Shown piece after piece: positions 7,976 to 16,756 of a stretch of 64,000 bases of DNA (positions within the stretch are counted from its first letter, which is position 1; each line of letters begins with the position of its first letter). The notes under the pieces were generated by a model. It saw nothing but the letters and a program-made list of their open reading frames with translations, was not told where the DNA came from and ran no database searches. The translations under genes and the position numbers were made by a program. The stretch spans positions 102,513 to 166,512 of the forward strand of contig CAYLRY010000001.1 in the NCBI GenBank assembly GCA_964386535.1. The letters are read 5' to 3'. This DNA is from CAYLRY01 sp964386535 (GTDB lineage: Bacteria; Chloroflexota; Dehalococcoidia; Dehalococcoidales; UBA3254).

Positions 7976-9580
7976 ATGACGCCGGAATTTGATCTGGAAC
8001 TGTTTTATCAGACTGCCGACAGGATAAGGGAAAAGGCTCTGGCGGAAGGCAGGTTGACCGAAAATCCCTCAGATGCTGAGCTAAGGCGTATTTTAGCGAA
8101 GGAACCCGGGATAAAAAGAACACTTTATGGCAATTTTGTAGCGGAAAGCGAGCCCACTTCCCGTTCAGCCATATTTACTAAAAACAGCGTGGACTCGCAA
8201 TTCGGTGATGCTGAAACTGCGCTGCTGAGACAGTGCGAGGAAATTCTGGGCAAAGAGAGGTTGATTTGCTGTGATTGCCAGGTAGGCACTCTGCAAAGCA
8301 ATACCACTGTGCGGCTGATTGTGCCGGAGTATTTTGCCCATGTAGCTTTCGGCGGGCGCAATCTTTTCCAGCCGGTACCGGGCAGGGTTACCCGGCCGAC
8401 ATATCAAATAATCTTCTTTGCCGACGGTTCTTTTGAGGCCAATAAATCCAAACCCCTGGCCCAAAAGGACATTACCATCCGCCTGGCCATGTTAAAAGAC
8501 GGACGCTATGTTAAGATCGTACGCAACGGCAATTACATAGGGGAATTTAAAAAAGGCGTCTTTGCTGCGGAAGACTGGGCGGCCAAAACCCGCAAGGGCG
8601 GCATCTTTTTGCATGCCGGCTGCCGTGAGGATTATCTGATGAATACCCACGGCAACTACCAGTTGACCCGAACTCTGCTGGTGGCTCTAAGCGCTAACGG
8701 TAAGACCAGCACCAGTTCCCGCATAGTGGCCAAAAAAGGGCACGAAAAATCCTGGCTGGTCCAGGATGACGGCGGCACGCTGATGCCGGACGGGTCTTTC
8801 CACGGCTTTGAAGCTGGCGGTATTTTTGTCAAGACCGAAGGAGTCAACCCGGGCGAGCAAACTGAAATCTTTTACGGGCTCTTAAAGCCGGATACTATGT
8901 GCGAGAATGTCCAGGTGGACGAAAAGGGCGAATTCGATTTTTATGATTACACCAAGACCTCCAATGGAAGAGCGGTAATTTTAAGAAGAGATTTTATGCA
9001 TGCCAGCGCGCATATTGATGTAGAAAAGGTAGACAATCTCATTCTGATTACACGGGGTCCGCTGATCCCGGCCATCTCCAAGCTGACAGTGGAACAGGCA
9101 GCAGCCCTGATGGTACTGGGGCAGGCCATGGAATCTTCCGCCGGTGATCCTTCCAGGGCCGGGCAGATCAGAAGCGAGTTTTTCTATGATCCCTTTGTAG
9201 CGGGTGACCTGGCTGAACATGCCAACCTGTTTTATGAAATCGTGCGTGGAATTCCAGGTTTGAATTTTTACCTGTTGAACACTCGCGGCATTGGGGAAGA
9301 GGAACATTTCCAGCAAATCAGACTGGAGCACACCATGGGCATTCTGGACTCTTTGCTGAGGGGCGGGCTGGAGGACTGGATGGACTCTCCTACTGGACTC
9401 AAAGTGCCCAGGGCCATACGCGTGGTAGATGACATTTACCTGCATCCTGAGAGGCTATATTCCCGCGAAGATTTTGCTGAACAACAGGCGGCGTTAAATA
9501 AGATCCGCCGGGAATCAGTGGAAAAGGTAGGGCCCCGGCTGCACCCTGCCATCCAGCGAGTTTTCAAGGACACAAAATAG
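7976..9580 (+). CDS. pckA: ATP-type phosphoenolpyruvate carboxykinase family protein
   Basis: Predicted to interconvert oxaloacetate and PEP plus CO2 with ATP/ADP. The 534 residues cover the full ATP-PEPCK length, and the landmark segments can be followed. GEFKKGVF corresponds to the family's GEMKKGMF metal-lysine motif. A conserved His lies in IFLHAG. The P-loop reads ALSANGKTST (Lys243, Thr244). FHGFEAGGIFVKT matches the FNFEGGCYAK region, and LIPAISKLT matches LPPVSKLT. The P-loop is atypical: SANGKT replaces the usual GTGKT, and several other segments diverge, so nucleotide or substrate choice may differ. ATG start with an AGGAGAG ribosome binding site. Monocistronic. Confidence 0.8.
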   Translation: MTPEFDLELFYQTADRIREKALAEGRLTENPSDAELRRILAKEPGIKRTLYGNFVAESEPTSRSAIFTKNSVDSQFGDAETALLRQCEEILGKERLICCDCQVGTLQSNTTVRLIVPEYFAHVAFGGRNLFQPVPGRVTRPTYQIIFFADGSFEANKSKPLAQKDITIRLAMLKDGRYVKIVRNGNYIGEFKKGVFAAEDWAAKTRKGGIFLHAGCREDYLMNTHGNYQLTRTLLVALSANGKTSTSSRIVAKKGHEKSWLVQDDGGTLMPDGSFHGFEAGGIFVKTEGVNPGEQTEIFYGLLKPDTMCENVQVDEKGEFDFYDYTKTSNGRAVILRRDFMHASAHIDVEKVDNLILITRGPLIPAISKLTVEQAAALMVLGQAMESSAGDPSRAGQIRSEFFYDPFVAGDLAEHANLFYEIVRGIPGLNFYLLNTRGIGEEEHFQQIRLEHTMGILDSLLRGGLEDWMDSPTGLKVPRAIRVVDDIYLHPERLYSREDFAEQQAALNKIRRESVEKVGPRLHPAIQRVFKDTK

Positions 9581-9669
9581 TTATTCACCAGGCTACCTTA
9601 AATTTTTAAGCGGCCTCGAAAGGTTATGGTCTGGAGATAAAGCCGGAGGTTCAAGGAGGGGGTAAGGTA

Positions 9670-10065
9670 CTATTGCCCGCTCTTTTTTCCTATTCTGGAG
9701 TTTCTGCCTTTGTCTATAGCCAGATGTAGCTGGTGCAGCAAAAAGCGGTAGTTGAAAGGTTTGGTGATGAAGTCATCCGCTCCCAGTTTCCTGGCTAGGT
9801 CAATGGATTCCGTATTATGTCTGGCCGTTAAAACCAGGGCAGGGATTTGGGAGAAACTGCGGATTTTTTTTAATACTTCCAATCCATCAATATCCGGAAG
9901 ACCAAGGTCGATGATAACGGCATCACAGGGATTTTTCTGAAGGAGCTTGACGGCCTCCAGTCCTTGATCTGTGGATATCAAATTTGAATCAGGTTCATAT
10001 ATTTCCAGGCATAACCTGATAGACTCTATGGTTAAATTGTCGTCTTCTACTAATAAAATCCTCAT
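9670..10065 (-). CDS. Single-domain response regulator (receiver only)
   Basis: A 131-residue CheY-like receiver with the acidic pair Asp8/Asp9, phospho-acceptor Asp53 (in VIIDLGLPD), the conserved Thr in VLTARH and Lys in FITKPF. It has no output domain; after the receiver there is only a short basic tail. It lies downstream of and in the same direction as the multi-PAS kinase at 10118, about 50 bases apart, and is presumably its partner. Output must be by protein-protein contact or a phosphorelay. Confidence 0.9.
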   Translation of the reverse strand: MRILLVEDDNLTIESIRLCLEIYEPDSNLISTDQGLEAVKLLQKNPCDAVIIDLGLPDIDGLEVLKKIRSFSQIPALVLTARHNTESIDLARKLGADDFITKPFNYRFLLHQLHLAIDKGRNSRIGKKSGQ

Positions 10066-10117
10066 CCCGTTCTCCAGTGGACATTACAATACTCCTTTTT
10101 AAAAAAGAACTACTGTA

Positions 10118-12454
10118 TTATAAATCATCAGGGGGAAGGGGTTTTAGCGGAAGGGTAAAACTGAAAGTGCTGCCCTGTCCCTGTTGACTGGTGACCCAGA
10201 TTTTTCCGCCGTGGGCTTCTACTATTTGTTTGGACACGGTAAGTCCAAGTCCCAGCCCTGGAAATTGCTGCCGGTCTTGTTCCACTCTATGATAAGGCTG
10301 AAAAAGACGTTTTTGTTCTTCCTGGGAGATACCGATCCCTTCGTCTCTGATATCTACCTGAAGGCAGTCCTGGGTAACGAAAGCCGTCAGATATATCAAA
10401 CCACGGTTACGGCTGAATTTACTGGCATTGGAAAGGAGATTGAGAATGACCTGTTCCAGGCGGGAAGGGTCTACCAGGGTAATGGGAAGGGTTTCTGGAA
10501 GCTGGATTTTCAACTGCTGGTGATGCTGCTCAAGAACCGGCTGAAAGCGGGAGATGACTTCATGGATAAAGATAAGAAGATCGGTGGGTACCAGCCTGAG
10601 GTCAAAAGTGCCCCGCGCATACCTGGCCAGGTCCAGTAATTCATCCAGACGCTGGGCTAAAGTCTGCGAACTTTGGTAAATATTGGTGGAGAGTCTTTTC
10701 TGAATTCCATCAGGCTGCCCTTCGAAGGAATGATAAAGGGCGTCAGATGAAACCAAAATGGGGGTCAGGGGTGTCCGCAGCTCGTGGGCAAGCACATCGA
10801 TAAAGAGTCCCCTGGTCCTGGCTTCTTCCTGTAACTCCTGAATCTGCTGTTTTTCCTTTTCGTAAAGGGACAGAATCTGGTTTTCCAGCTTTTTACGCTC
10901 AGTGATGTCCACCCAGTTCGAGAGATAGTATTGTGTTACCCCTTTTACGGTTATTTTCCGGATGTTCCAGGTTATCCAGAAAGTCTCGCCGTTTTTTTTC
11001 TGGAAGCATCGTTCCTGGGAAAAGCTTTGGCCGTCTATTCCTTTATAAATGGCGCTGCTATATTTTTCAACCTCACTCTGAGGCCACCAGGGATAAGGCG
11101 CCTTTTTTCCGATTAACTCTGAAGAGGAAAACCCGGTTAATTCTTCCAGGGCTGGATTTACATAACGTATTGACGTGTCCAGATTGGTCACTACGATGGG
11201 ATTAGGGGCCTGGGTCAACAGGCTGTTATTAAACGCCTCACTGGCCTGTAAGGCCTCTTCAGCCTGTTTGCGAAGGGTTATATCTTCCAAAATACCGTCA
11301 AAATAGCGGATTTTTCCGCCGGCATCATAAACCGGGGTAAGCATACAGGAGACCAGGATTTTTCCGCCGTCTTTTCTGATTAAAGTTATTTCACGGGTGT
11401 TCTTTTCACCAGGCATTAAAGCCTGGGCTATGGTTGTGTCTCTTTCCAGGGGATCCGCATAGAGATCATAGGCATTCATGGCCAGCAATTCCTGCCTGGA
11501 ATATCCAGATATCTTTTCAAAGGCTGGATTCACCTCCAGGAAACGGCCTTCCGCTGTACTACGGGTAATACCCAGGCGGATATTATTGACCAGTGTACGG
11601 AATTTTTCTTCGCTTTCACGCAGCGCCTGGAGGGACTGGTACATCACGCTGGTTTCTACCCAGTTAGAGATAAAATATTTAATGATTTCATTTTCTTTTA
11701 CAGGATGAATGTTGACCAAAACCCTGAAGTATTCACCATTTTTCCTGCGATATAAACGGTCATAGAAGACCGCCGATTTGTCCACGTTTTGCCTGTCTTC
11801 TTCAAGTAACTGCCTGGTATTCTCCTCCGGCCACCAGGGATAAGGCGATTTTTTCCCAATCAGCTCGGAGCTGGTAAAACCGGTGAAATCTTCAAATGCC
11901 TTGTTTATATATAAAACAGAGGTATCAGGCCCAGTGATTATAATGGGGAAGGGGACATTGGCCATCAGAAGTGAGGTGAAATTCTCACTATCTTTCAATG
12001 CCACAGCAGTTCTTTTCAATCTGGTGATGTTGGTCCAATAAACCAGATGGAATTTAATACGGCTATTTTCCCGGATGGTTCTGGCAGCCAGTTCCACCCA
12101 GAAAGTATCACCGTTTTTTTTACGGAAAAGCCGTTCTCCCTGTGAAACATTTTCATCCAGTAGTTCAGCCGTATATTGTTGTTTTTTATCTTCAGGCCAA
12201 TACACAAAAGGGGGACGGGAGCCGGTTACTTCAGACGCAGAGTACCCGGTAAGGCTTTCAAAGGCGGGGTTAACATAGCTGATGGTATTATCTGCACTAA
12301 TGATCACAATAGGGTTGGGAGAGTTAACCAGAATCAGATTGTAAAATTCTGTTTTTTCCTTATAGTCATAAACAAGATTCTGCTGGGATACAGGAGTGGT
12401 TATTGGAGACCCAGTTGAAGGTTCCTGATTTACCTTACCGGGATGGTGTTGCAT
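10118..12454 (-). CDS. Soluble multi-PAS sensor histidine kinase
   Basis: A 778-residue kinase with no membrane segment, so it senses a cytoplasmic signal. Four PAS domains (roughly 30-150, 155-275, 285-400, 405-525), several with the trailing ITERKK-type PAC motif, precede a HisKA dimerisation domain with phospho-acceptor His557 (AHELRTPL). A HATPase domain follows with the N box NLLSNASKFS, the DEGIGIS G1 box and the GLGLGLTVSKQIV G2 box. Three PAS units share a YPWWPxE-like segment, evidence of internal duplication. It is followed by the receiver gene at 9670, forming a two-gene phosphorelay. Confidence 0.9.
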   Translation of the reverse strand: MQHHPGKVNQEPSTGSPITTPVSQQNLVYDYKEKTEFYNLILVNSPNPIVIISADNTISYVNPAFESLTGYSASEVTGSRPPFVYWPEDKKQQYTAELLDENVSQGERLFRKKNGDTFWVELAARTIRENSRIKFHLVYWTNITRLKRTAVALKDSENFTSLLMANVPFPIIITGPDTSVLYINKAFEDFTGFTSSELIGKKSPYPWWPEENTRQLLEEDRQNVDKSAVFYDRLYRRKNGEYFRVLVNIHPVKENEIIKYFISNWVETSVMYQSLQALRESEEKFRTLVNNIRLGITRSTAEGRFLEVNPAFEKISGYSRQELLAMNAYDLYADPLERDTTIAQALMPGEKNTREITLIRKDGGKILVSCMLTPVYDAGGKIRYFDGILEDITLRKQAEEALQASEAFNNSLLTQAPNPIVVTNLDTSIRYVNPALEELTGFSSSELIGKKAPYPWWPQSEVEKYSSAIYKGIDGQSFSQERCFQKKNGETFWITWNIRKITVKGVTQYYLSNWVDITERKKLENQILSLYEKEKQQIQELQEEARTRGLFIDVLAHELRTPLTPILVSSDALYHSFEGQPDGIQKRLSTNIYQSSQTLAQRLDELLDLARYARGTFDLRLVPTDLLIFIHEVISRFQPVLEQHHQQLKIQLPETLPITLVDPSRLEQVILNLLSNASKFSRNRGLIYLTAFVTQDCLQVDIRDEGIGISQEEQKRLFQPYHRVEQDRQQFPGLGLGLTVSKQIVEAHGGKIWVTSQQGQGSTFSFTLPLKPLPPDDL

Positions 12455-12749
12455 GAGGTTTCCTTTTTTAATTTTTACCGGTCAATAAGCGGTCAACACG
12501 GTTTTTCTGTTGCGCCGCCGGCCGGAGTGGCCTGAGAAGAAGATTAAAACCAGGGATATTATGAAGGACAGGTTTATAATTATATTATAAATTAATTTGA
12601 ATAATATAAATTAATCCTTTTTGCATTATGCTATCCTGTTATCTGATAAAGATATACTGGTTAAATTATATCAGAAATTTCAATTTATTTTAACATATTG
12701 TCACGATGTGTCAAATACTTTTTCTGTTACCTGGTGATAAGCCTAATAA

Positions 12750-13844
12750 CTATTGATCACCGAAAGAAGTGCCTACCGAGCGGGCGGATTTCAGTAAAGG
12801 TTCGTCCCGCTCTATCCTTCTCTGTCCGTCTGCTACTTCGGCAAGGGGTACTTCTGCCAGTGAGTTGCCATGGACGCCTACCATATTACCAAAAGCCCGG
12901 TTGACCAGCATTTCCACTGCCCGGGTCCCCAGGCGGGTTGCCAGTACCCTATCAAAGGGTGTCGGCGTGCCGCCCCGCTGCAGATGTCCCATGACCACTG
13001 TCCGGGTCTCAATGCCGGTTAATTCTTCGATTTTGGTGCCCAGCACGAAGCCTACACCCCCAAAGCGCACAGGATCTGTGCTCTCTTTCACTATCCTTTG
13101 CACTACAGTATTGCCGTCTCTAGCTCTGGCCCCTTCTGAAACCACGATAATACTGAAACGCTTTCCTTTAAGATTGCGCTTTCTGACTTCAGCGGCGATA
13201 ACTTCAATGGAATAAGGGATCTCAGGGATGATAATTACGTCTCCGCCGCCGGCTACCCCGGAATGCAGGGCAATCCAGCCAGCATTGCGCCCCATCACCT
13301 CAATCACCATAATACGGTGGTGAGCCTGAGCGGTGGTATGCAGACGGTCGATGCCTTCCGTGGCAATAGACACGGCAGTATCAAAGCCGAAGGTGATATC
13401 CGTGCCTTTCAGGTCATTATCAATGGTTTTTGGAATCCCAATAATAGGAATACCTTCCTGCCAGAGGCGGTTAGCTATGCTCAAAGTACCGTCGCCTCCG
13501 ATACAGACCAGGCATTCGATATCCAGATTATCCAGATTGGCAATGGTGGTGCGTGAGAGATCTTTAAAAACCAGCTTATCGTTTTCTTTCACTGCATACC
13601 GGTAGGGGTTGGCTGTATTGGAGGTGCCCAGAATAGTGCCCCCTTGAGTAATAATACCGGAGACATCATTATATTCCAGTATACGGAACTGGTTGTTGAT
13701 GACGCCTTCGAATCCGTCTTCGATACCGATGACCTCCATTCCATGTTCCAGAATGGCTTTTTTAGTTACTGCGCGGATTACGGCGTTGATTCCGGGGCAA
13801 TCACCGCCCCCGGATAGAACTGCAATTCTTCTTTTTTTAACCAT
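12750..13844 (-). CDS. pfkA: 6-phosphofructokinase
   Basis: Phosphorylates fructose 6-phosphate in glycolysis. The 364-residue protein has the group A PFK signatures GGGDCPGINAVIRAV near the N-terminus, GGDGTL (phosphoryl donor loop), PKTIDNDLKGTD (catalytic loop) and MGRNAGW. At the two donor-deciding positions in E. coli numbering it combines Gly104 (GGDG, usual for ATP) with Lys124 (PKTIDND, common in PPi enzymes). From family knowledge such mixed enzymes are often ATP-dependent, but the donor cannot be settled here. ATG start with GGAGGTTG upstream on the minus strand. It stands alone. Confidence 0.93.
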   Translation of the reverse strand: MVKKRRIAVLSGGGDCPGINAVIRAVTKKAILEHGMEVIGIEDGFEGVINNQFRILEYNDVSGIITQGGTILGTSNTANPYRYAVKENDKLVFKDLSRTTIANLDNLDIECLVCIGGDGTLSIANRLWQEGIPIIGIPKTIDNDLKGTDITFGFDTAVSIATEGIDRLHTTAQAHHRIMVIEVMGRNAGWIALHSGVAGGGDVIIIPEIPYSIEVIAAEVRKRNLKGKRFSIIVVSEGARARDGNTVVQRIVKESTDPVRFGGVGFVLGTKIEELTGIETRTVVMGHLQRGGTPTPFDRVLATRLGTRAVEMLVNRAFGNMVGVHGNSLAEVPLAEVADGQRRIERDEPLLKSARSVGTSFGDQ

Positions 13845-13942
13845 GTTTCAACCTCCGGATGTTGTTTAAAAACGGGGACCTGTAACCAGGACCTCCTGAT
13901 TGGAAACCGGATATTTTCAGGTCATTGTACCACTAATAAGGT

Positions 13943-14395
13943 CTAATTTTCCTGGCCGGGGCCTCCGTCTTGACGGTCCGAAACATACCTGGGGGAAAGC
14001 ATAATATGCCCGAAAAGGAAGGGCCTGTCCACTTTTTTAACCCAAAGAGGGCAGTGTTGAAGGCCAGCGGGGATATAGACAATTGAGGTGGTGTTAATGA
14101 TGTGGCGCTCCCACTCTTCGCCCAGGGCGATCTCAATTTCTGCGCCGAAATCCGCCATATCCAGCAAATTACCGCCAATGAAAAAGAGATATTCGTCAAA
14201 ATCATGTCTGTGTGGAGGATCCGGCATCATGGCGGGTTGGGTAACACATAAAAAGGCAAAATTACAGTTTTGGCCTTTGATTTCCGGCCAGGCTTCCTCC
14301 CTCCCTGCCACCATGGGATAAGCTGGACGGTTGCGGGGGGACGGCGTTCTAACCGCGTCTCTGGAAATATACTTGCCGTATTTTGTTTCAGCCAT
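13943..14395 (-). CDS. Cupin-domain protein
   Basis: A 150-residue single cupin. Metal-binding motif 1 reads PHRHDFDEYLFFIGG (His, His, Glu, and the trailing Gly), and motif 2 lies in IPAGLQHCPL with a third histidine. A bound metal ion is likely, but the substrate cannot be deduced; cupins of this size can be isomerases, dioxygenases or ligand sensors. It is transcribed in the same direction as the MFS carrier 99 bases upstream, which suggests a carrier-plus-cupin unit acting on a small organic compound. It begins with an ATG preceded by GGAGG. Confidence 0.75.
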   Translation of the reverse strand: MAETKYGKYISRDAVRTPSPRNRPAYPMVAGREEAWPEIKGQNCNFAFLCVTQPAMMPDPPHRHDFDEYLFFIGGNLLDMADFGAEIEIALGEEWERHIINTTSIVYIPAGLQHCPLWVKKVDRPFLFGHIMLSPRYVSDRQDGGPGQEN

Positions 14396-14494
14396 AATCT
14401 AACCTCCTGGCGTAGATTGCATTCTGCAAATATTAATTTCAAAACTGGTAGACGGCGCTGAAGCACCGGAGCTGACTAATAGAAAAGGCTTTTC

Positions 14495-15814
14495 TTAGCC
14501 AACGGGAGCCGGGGCTTTAGGCGGCCTTACGAAGCAAATGATAAGAGTGGCTGCCAGGGCCAGAGCAGCGAAAGTGGTAAAGGCGTTCACATAATTCCCG
14601 GAATTATCATAAACCCAGCCGGCGTAAATGGGGGCCACCATGCCGAAGGGGGCCATCATGAACGTATTGATTCCAGAAATAGAACCGTAGGCTTTTCGAC
14701 CGAAAAAGCGGCCTCTCATTAACACTGCGATGGTGGGAGCGGCGCCATTGCCCAATCCATAAAGCACCAGCAGGACGTAAATGGTAGCCATACTCGGCGC
14801 GATGAGAAAAGCACCGAGTCCCGCCGCCTGAAGGAAAAATGAAAGAGCCAGCATATACGGTAAAAAGGATTTTTTAACCCGGTCCGCTATGGCTCCCGCC
14901 ACCAGCCTGGAAGGGATGGTAGCAAAAAGCATCAGGCTCATCATACCGCCGGCTACCATGGCATCTATACCGCGGTCGGTCAGAAAGGGAATCAGGTGAA
15001 GATTGATTGCACCCTGTCCCATCCATTGAAAGGCATAAGCCGTCAAATACAGCCAGAAGGCGGAGGTCTTGAGGGCTTGTTTAAGAGTGAATTCAGTCTC
15101 CTGGAAATCAGAAGCATACTGGGCGCCCTGCCTGGCAACTTCAGCCTGTGAAGCCTCTCCGCTGATTTTAGCGCCGTCAGGCAGAAGACCGTAAAATTCC
15201 GGACGTTTTTGTCTGACAAAGAACAGTATAAGCAGCAAGCTGGCAAAGGTCACTACGGCCCAGATGACGGAGGTCATGCGCCAGCCGTATTGCTCAATCA
15301 ACCAGGTAACCACAGGAACCACCAGTGCGCCGCCGACCCCGATAAAGGCGAACTTGATGCCGACGGCGATGCCCCGCTTGCGCATAAACCAGTTGGTTAG
15401 AGTTTTATCGATAGGAATGGTCATGCTGATGTTAACGCCGGTGCCGATGGTGATGCCCCATACCAAAAAATAAGCCCAGGTGGACTGGATAAAGTACATT
15501 AAAACCAGGCCGATGCCGATCATGCTGACCCCAGCGAACATGACCCATTTGGGCCCGAATTTGTCCACCAGCCAGCCGCTGAGCGGGGCTTCCAGCCCTC
15601 CCTCAAGTTTGCCGATGCTGGAGGCGGCTGAGGTGACCGTACGGCTGAAGTTCAGATCAGCGGAAAGGGGTTTAAAGATAGCGGAAATACCATAAGAATA
15701 GTAGCATAGGGCGGTAAGTTGCAGCATGCAGGTAGCAATTAAGGTATACCAGCCAAAGAAAATCCGGGGGACTTTCTTCTGGGTGTCTTTAATGTTGTCT
15801 GAGAGTGCGTTCAT
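14495..15814 (-). CDS. MFS transporter (oxalate/formate or monocarboxylate type)
   Basis: A 439-residue integral membrane protein with about twelve hydrophobic helices. The family signature near helices 2-3 reads GWLVDKFGPKWVM. The N-terminal FFGWYTL segment and general layout recall the oxalate/formate antiporter and monocarboxylate carrier branch. I place the start at the ATG 15814 (MNALSDN), because the 38 residues upstream in frame look like untranslated sequence and would add an odd extra hydrophobic stretch. Likely moves an organic anion across the cytoplasmic membrane. It precedes the cupin gene in the same orientation. Confidence 0.85.
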   Translation of the reverse strand: MNALSDNIKDTQKKVPRIFFGWYTLIATCMLQLTALCYYSYGISAIFKPLSADLNFSRTVTSAASSIGKLEGGLEAPLSGWLVDKFGPKWVMFAGVSMIGIGLVLMYFIQSTWAYFLVWGITIGTGVNISMTIPIDKTLTNWFMRKRGIAVGIKFAFIGVGGALVVPVVTWLIEQYGWRMTSVIWAVVTFASLLLILFFVRQKRPEFYGLLPDGAKISGEASQAEVARQGAQYASDFQETEFTLKQALKTSAFWLYLTAYAFQWMGQGAINLHLIPFLTDRGIDAMVAGGMMSLMLFATIPSRLVAGAIADRVKKSFLPYMLALSFFLQAAGLGAFLIAPSMATIYVLLVLYGLGNGAAPTIAVLMRGRFFGRKAYGSISGINTFMMAPFGMVAPIYAGWVYDNSGNYVNAFTTFAALALAATLIICFVRPPKAPAPVG

Positions 15815-15992
15815 AAAAAAACCTGTGTAATCAGTATACAGTGACCGGCAGATCGAGGGCAAGCTGCAGACTGCAGGAAACAGGATTAAAGAGAATCCCG
15901 CAAGAACGTGATTATGGAAAAAAGGCAATATATAAATTTTTTAGATGCGCCTGCAATATAATATAAGTAGTATACAGAAAAGGAGTACCACC

Positions 15993-16211
15993 GTGGCCAA
16001 AAAAAATCCAAAAACTGAGAAAAGTAAGGATATCAAAAAACTCAAGGACGAAATGGTAGAGGGGAAAAACCCTGAAACAGTAGCTCAAATATACCGTAAA
16101 GGCGATAAATATTATTGTGCTGAGTGTCATTCTGAGCTACCCATTCATCAAGCCTGTCCGACCTGTCATGTCCATATTGAATGGGACCGGGTTTTAATGG
16201 AGCAGAGGTAA
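15993..16211 (+). CDS. Small lysine-rich zinc-ribbon protein
   Basis: A 72-residue protein starting at GTG 15993, with AGGAG at 15981-15985. The N-terminal third is strongly basic (KKNPKTEKSKDIKK). The C-terminal part holds two CxxC pairs (CAEC and CPTC) about 14 residues apart, which should form a zinc ribbon. An in-frame ATG at 15945 has no ribosome binding site and is unlikely as the start. The basic tail suggests nucleic-acid or ribosome contact, but no function can be assigned. It faces the minus-strand gene at 16258. Confidence 0.6.
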   Translation: MAKKNPKTEKSKDIKKLKDEMVEGKNPETVAQIYRKGDKYYCAECHSELPIHQACPTCHVHIEWDRVLMEQR

Positions 16212-16257
16212 GAATATTGGCCGTTAACTAAATAAACGCCTGATGCCGGTGTGGCTG

Positions 16258-16551
16258 CTATTTGCCAGCGTCAGTTTTCTTATCTGCGTGCGCTTCCACA
16301 GTACTTTGCAGGCTTTTTAACCATTTATCGTCATCCTCCAGCGCCTGACGAATCCTGATTTTTATTTTATCCACCAGTTCAGGGTCGTCATCCATTTTCT
16401 GGAGCAGCCGGGGCAACATGGGTTTTCCCATATTGATCACACACCTAGTCATAAAGTCATTTTTGGCCTCTGAGGCCAGCATCTGTTCAACCAGTTCATT
16501 CAACAAACTAATTAACGGACGCTTGAATTTAATCTGATCCTGCCGGTTCAC
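16258..16551 (-). CDS. Small helical protein of unknown function
   Basis: A 97-residue, charged, mostly helical protein with no signal peptide or membrane segment and no motif I recognise. The N-terminal part (FKRPLISLLNELVEQML) is amphipathic and could mediate dimer formation. The C-terminal quarter is acidic, then lysine-rich. It is flanked by the convergent zinc-ribbon gene and a short AT-rich gap carrying the dispersed repeat at 16630. ORF length, start codon with GGAAGA-type purine run, and ordinary codon use support it as a gene. Confidence 0.5.
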   Translation of the reverse strand: MNRQDQIKFKRPLISLLNELVEQMLASEAKNDFMTRCVINMGKPMLPRLLQKMDDDPELVDKIKIRIRQALEDDDKWLKSLQSTVEAHADKKTDAGK

Positions 16552-16629
16552 TTTATCTTCCCTCTTTCCTGTTATGATTATATTCTATCCTGACATAAGG
16601 AAGGGTAGCCAGTCAAAAAAAGAAGATCA

Positions 16630-16648
16630 AATCTCAAAAATCAAAAAC
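16630..16648 (+). repeat. Short dispersed repeat, copy 1
   Basis: A 19-base AT-rich sequence (AATCTCAAAAATCAAAAAC) matches 54476-54494 exactly, and the flanks are similarly A-rich (CAGAT or GAAGAT follows). Both copies are intergenic. It is probably a small genome-wide interspersed element, but low complexity means chance cannot be excluded. Confidence 0.4.
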
Positions 16649-16756
16649 GAAGATGACAGTTAAAAACAGCTTAAAAGACGGACGGCTGTAATGCAGCGCC
16701 AAATTGGCGTATGATAGGCTTATCAGAACAAAGACAAAAATCACAGGAGGCAGAGG

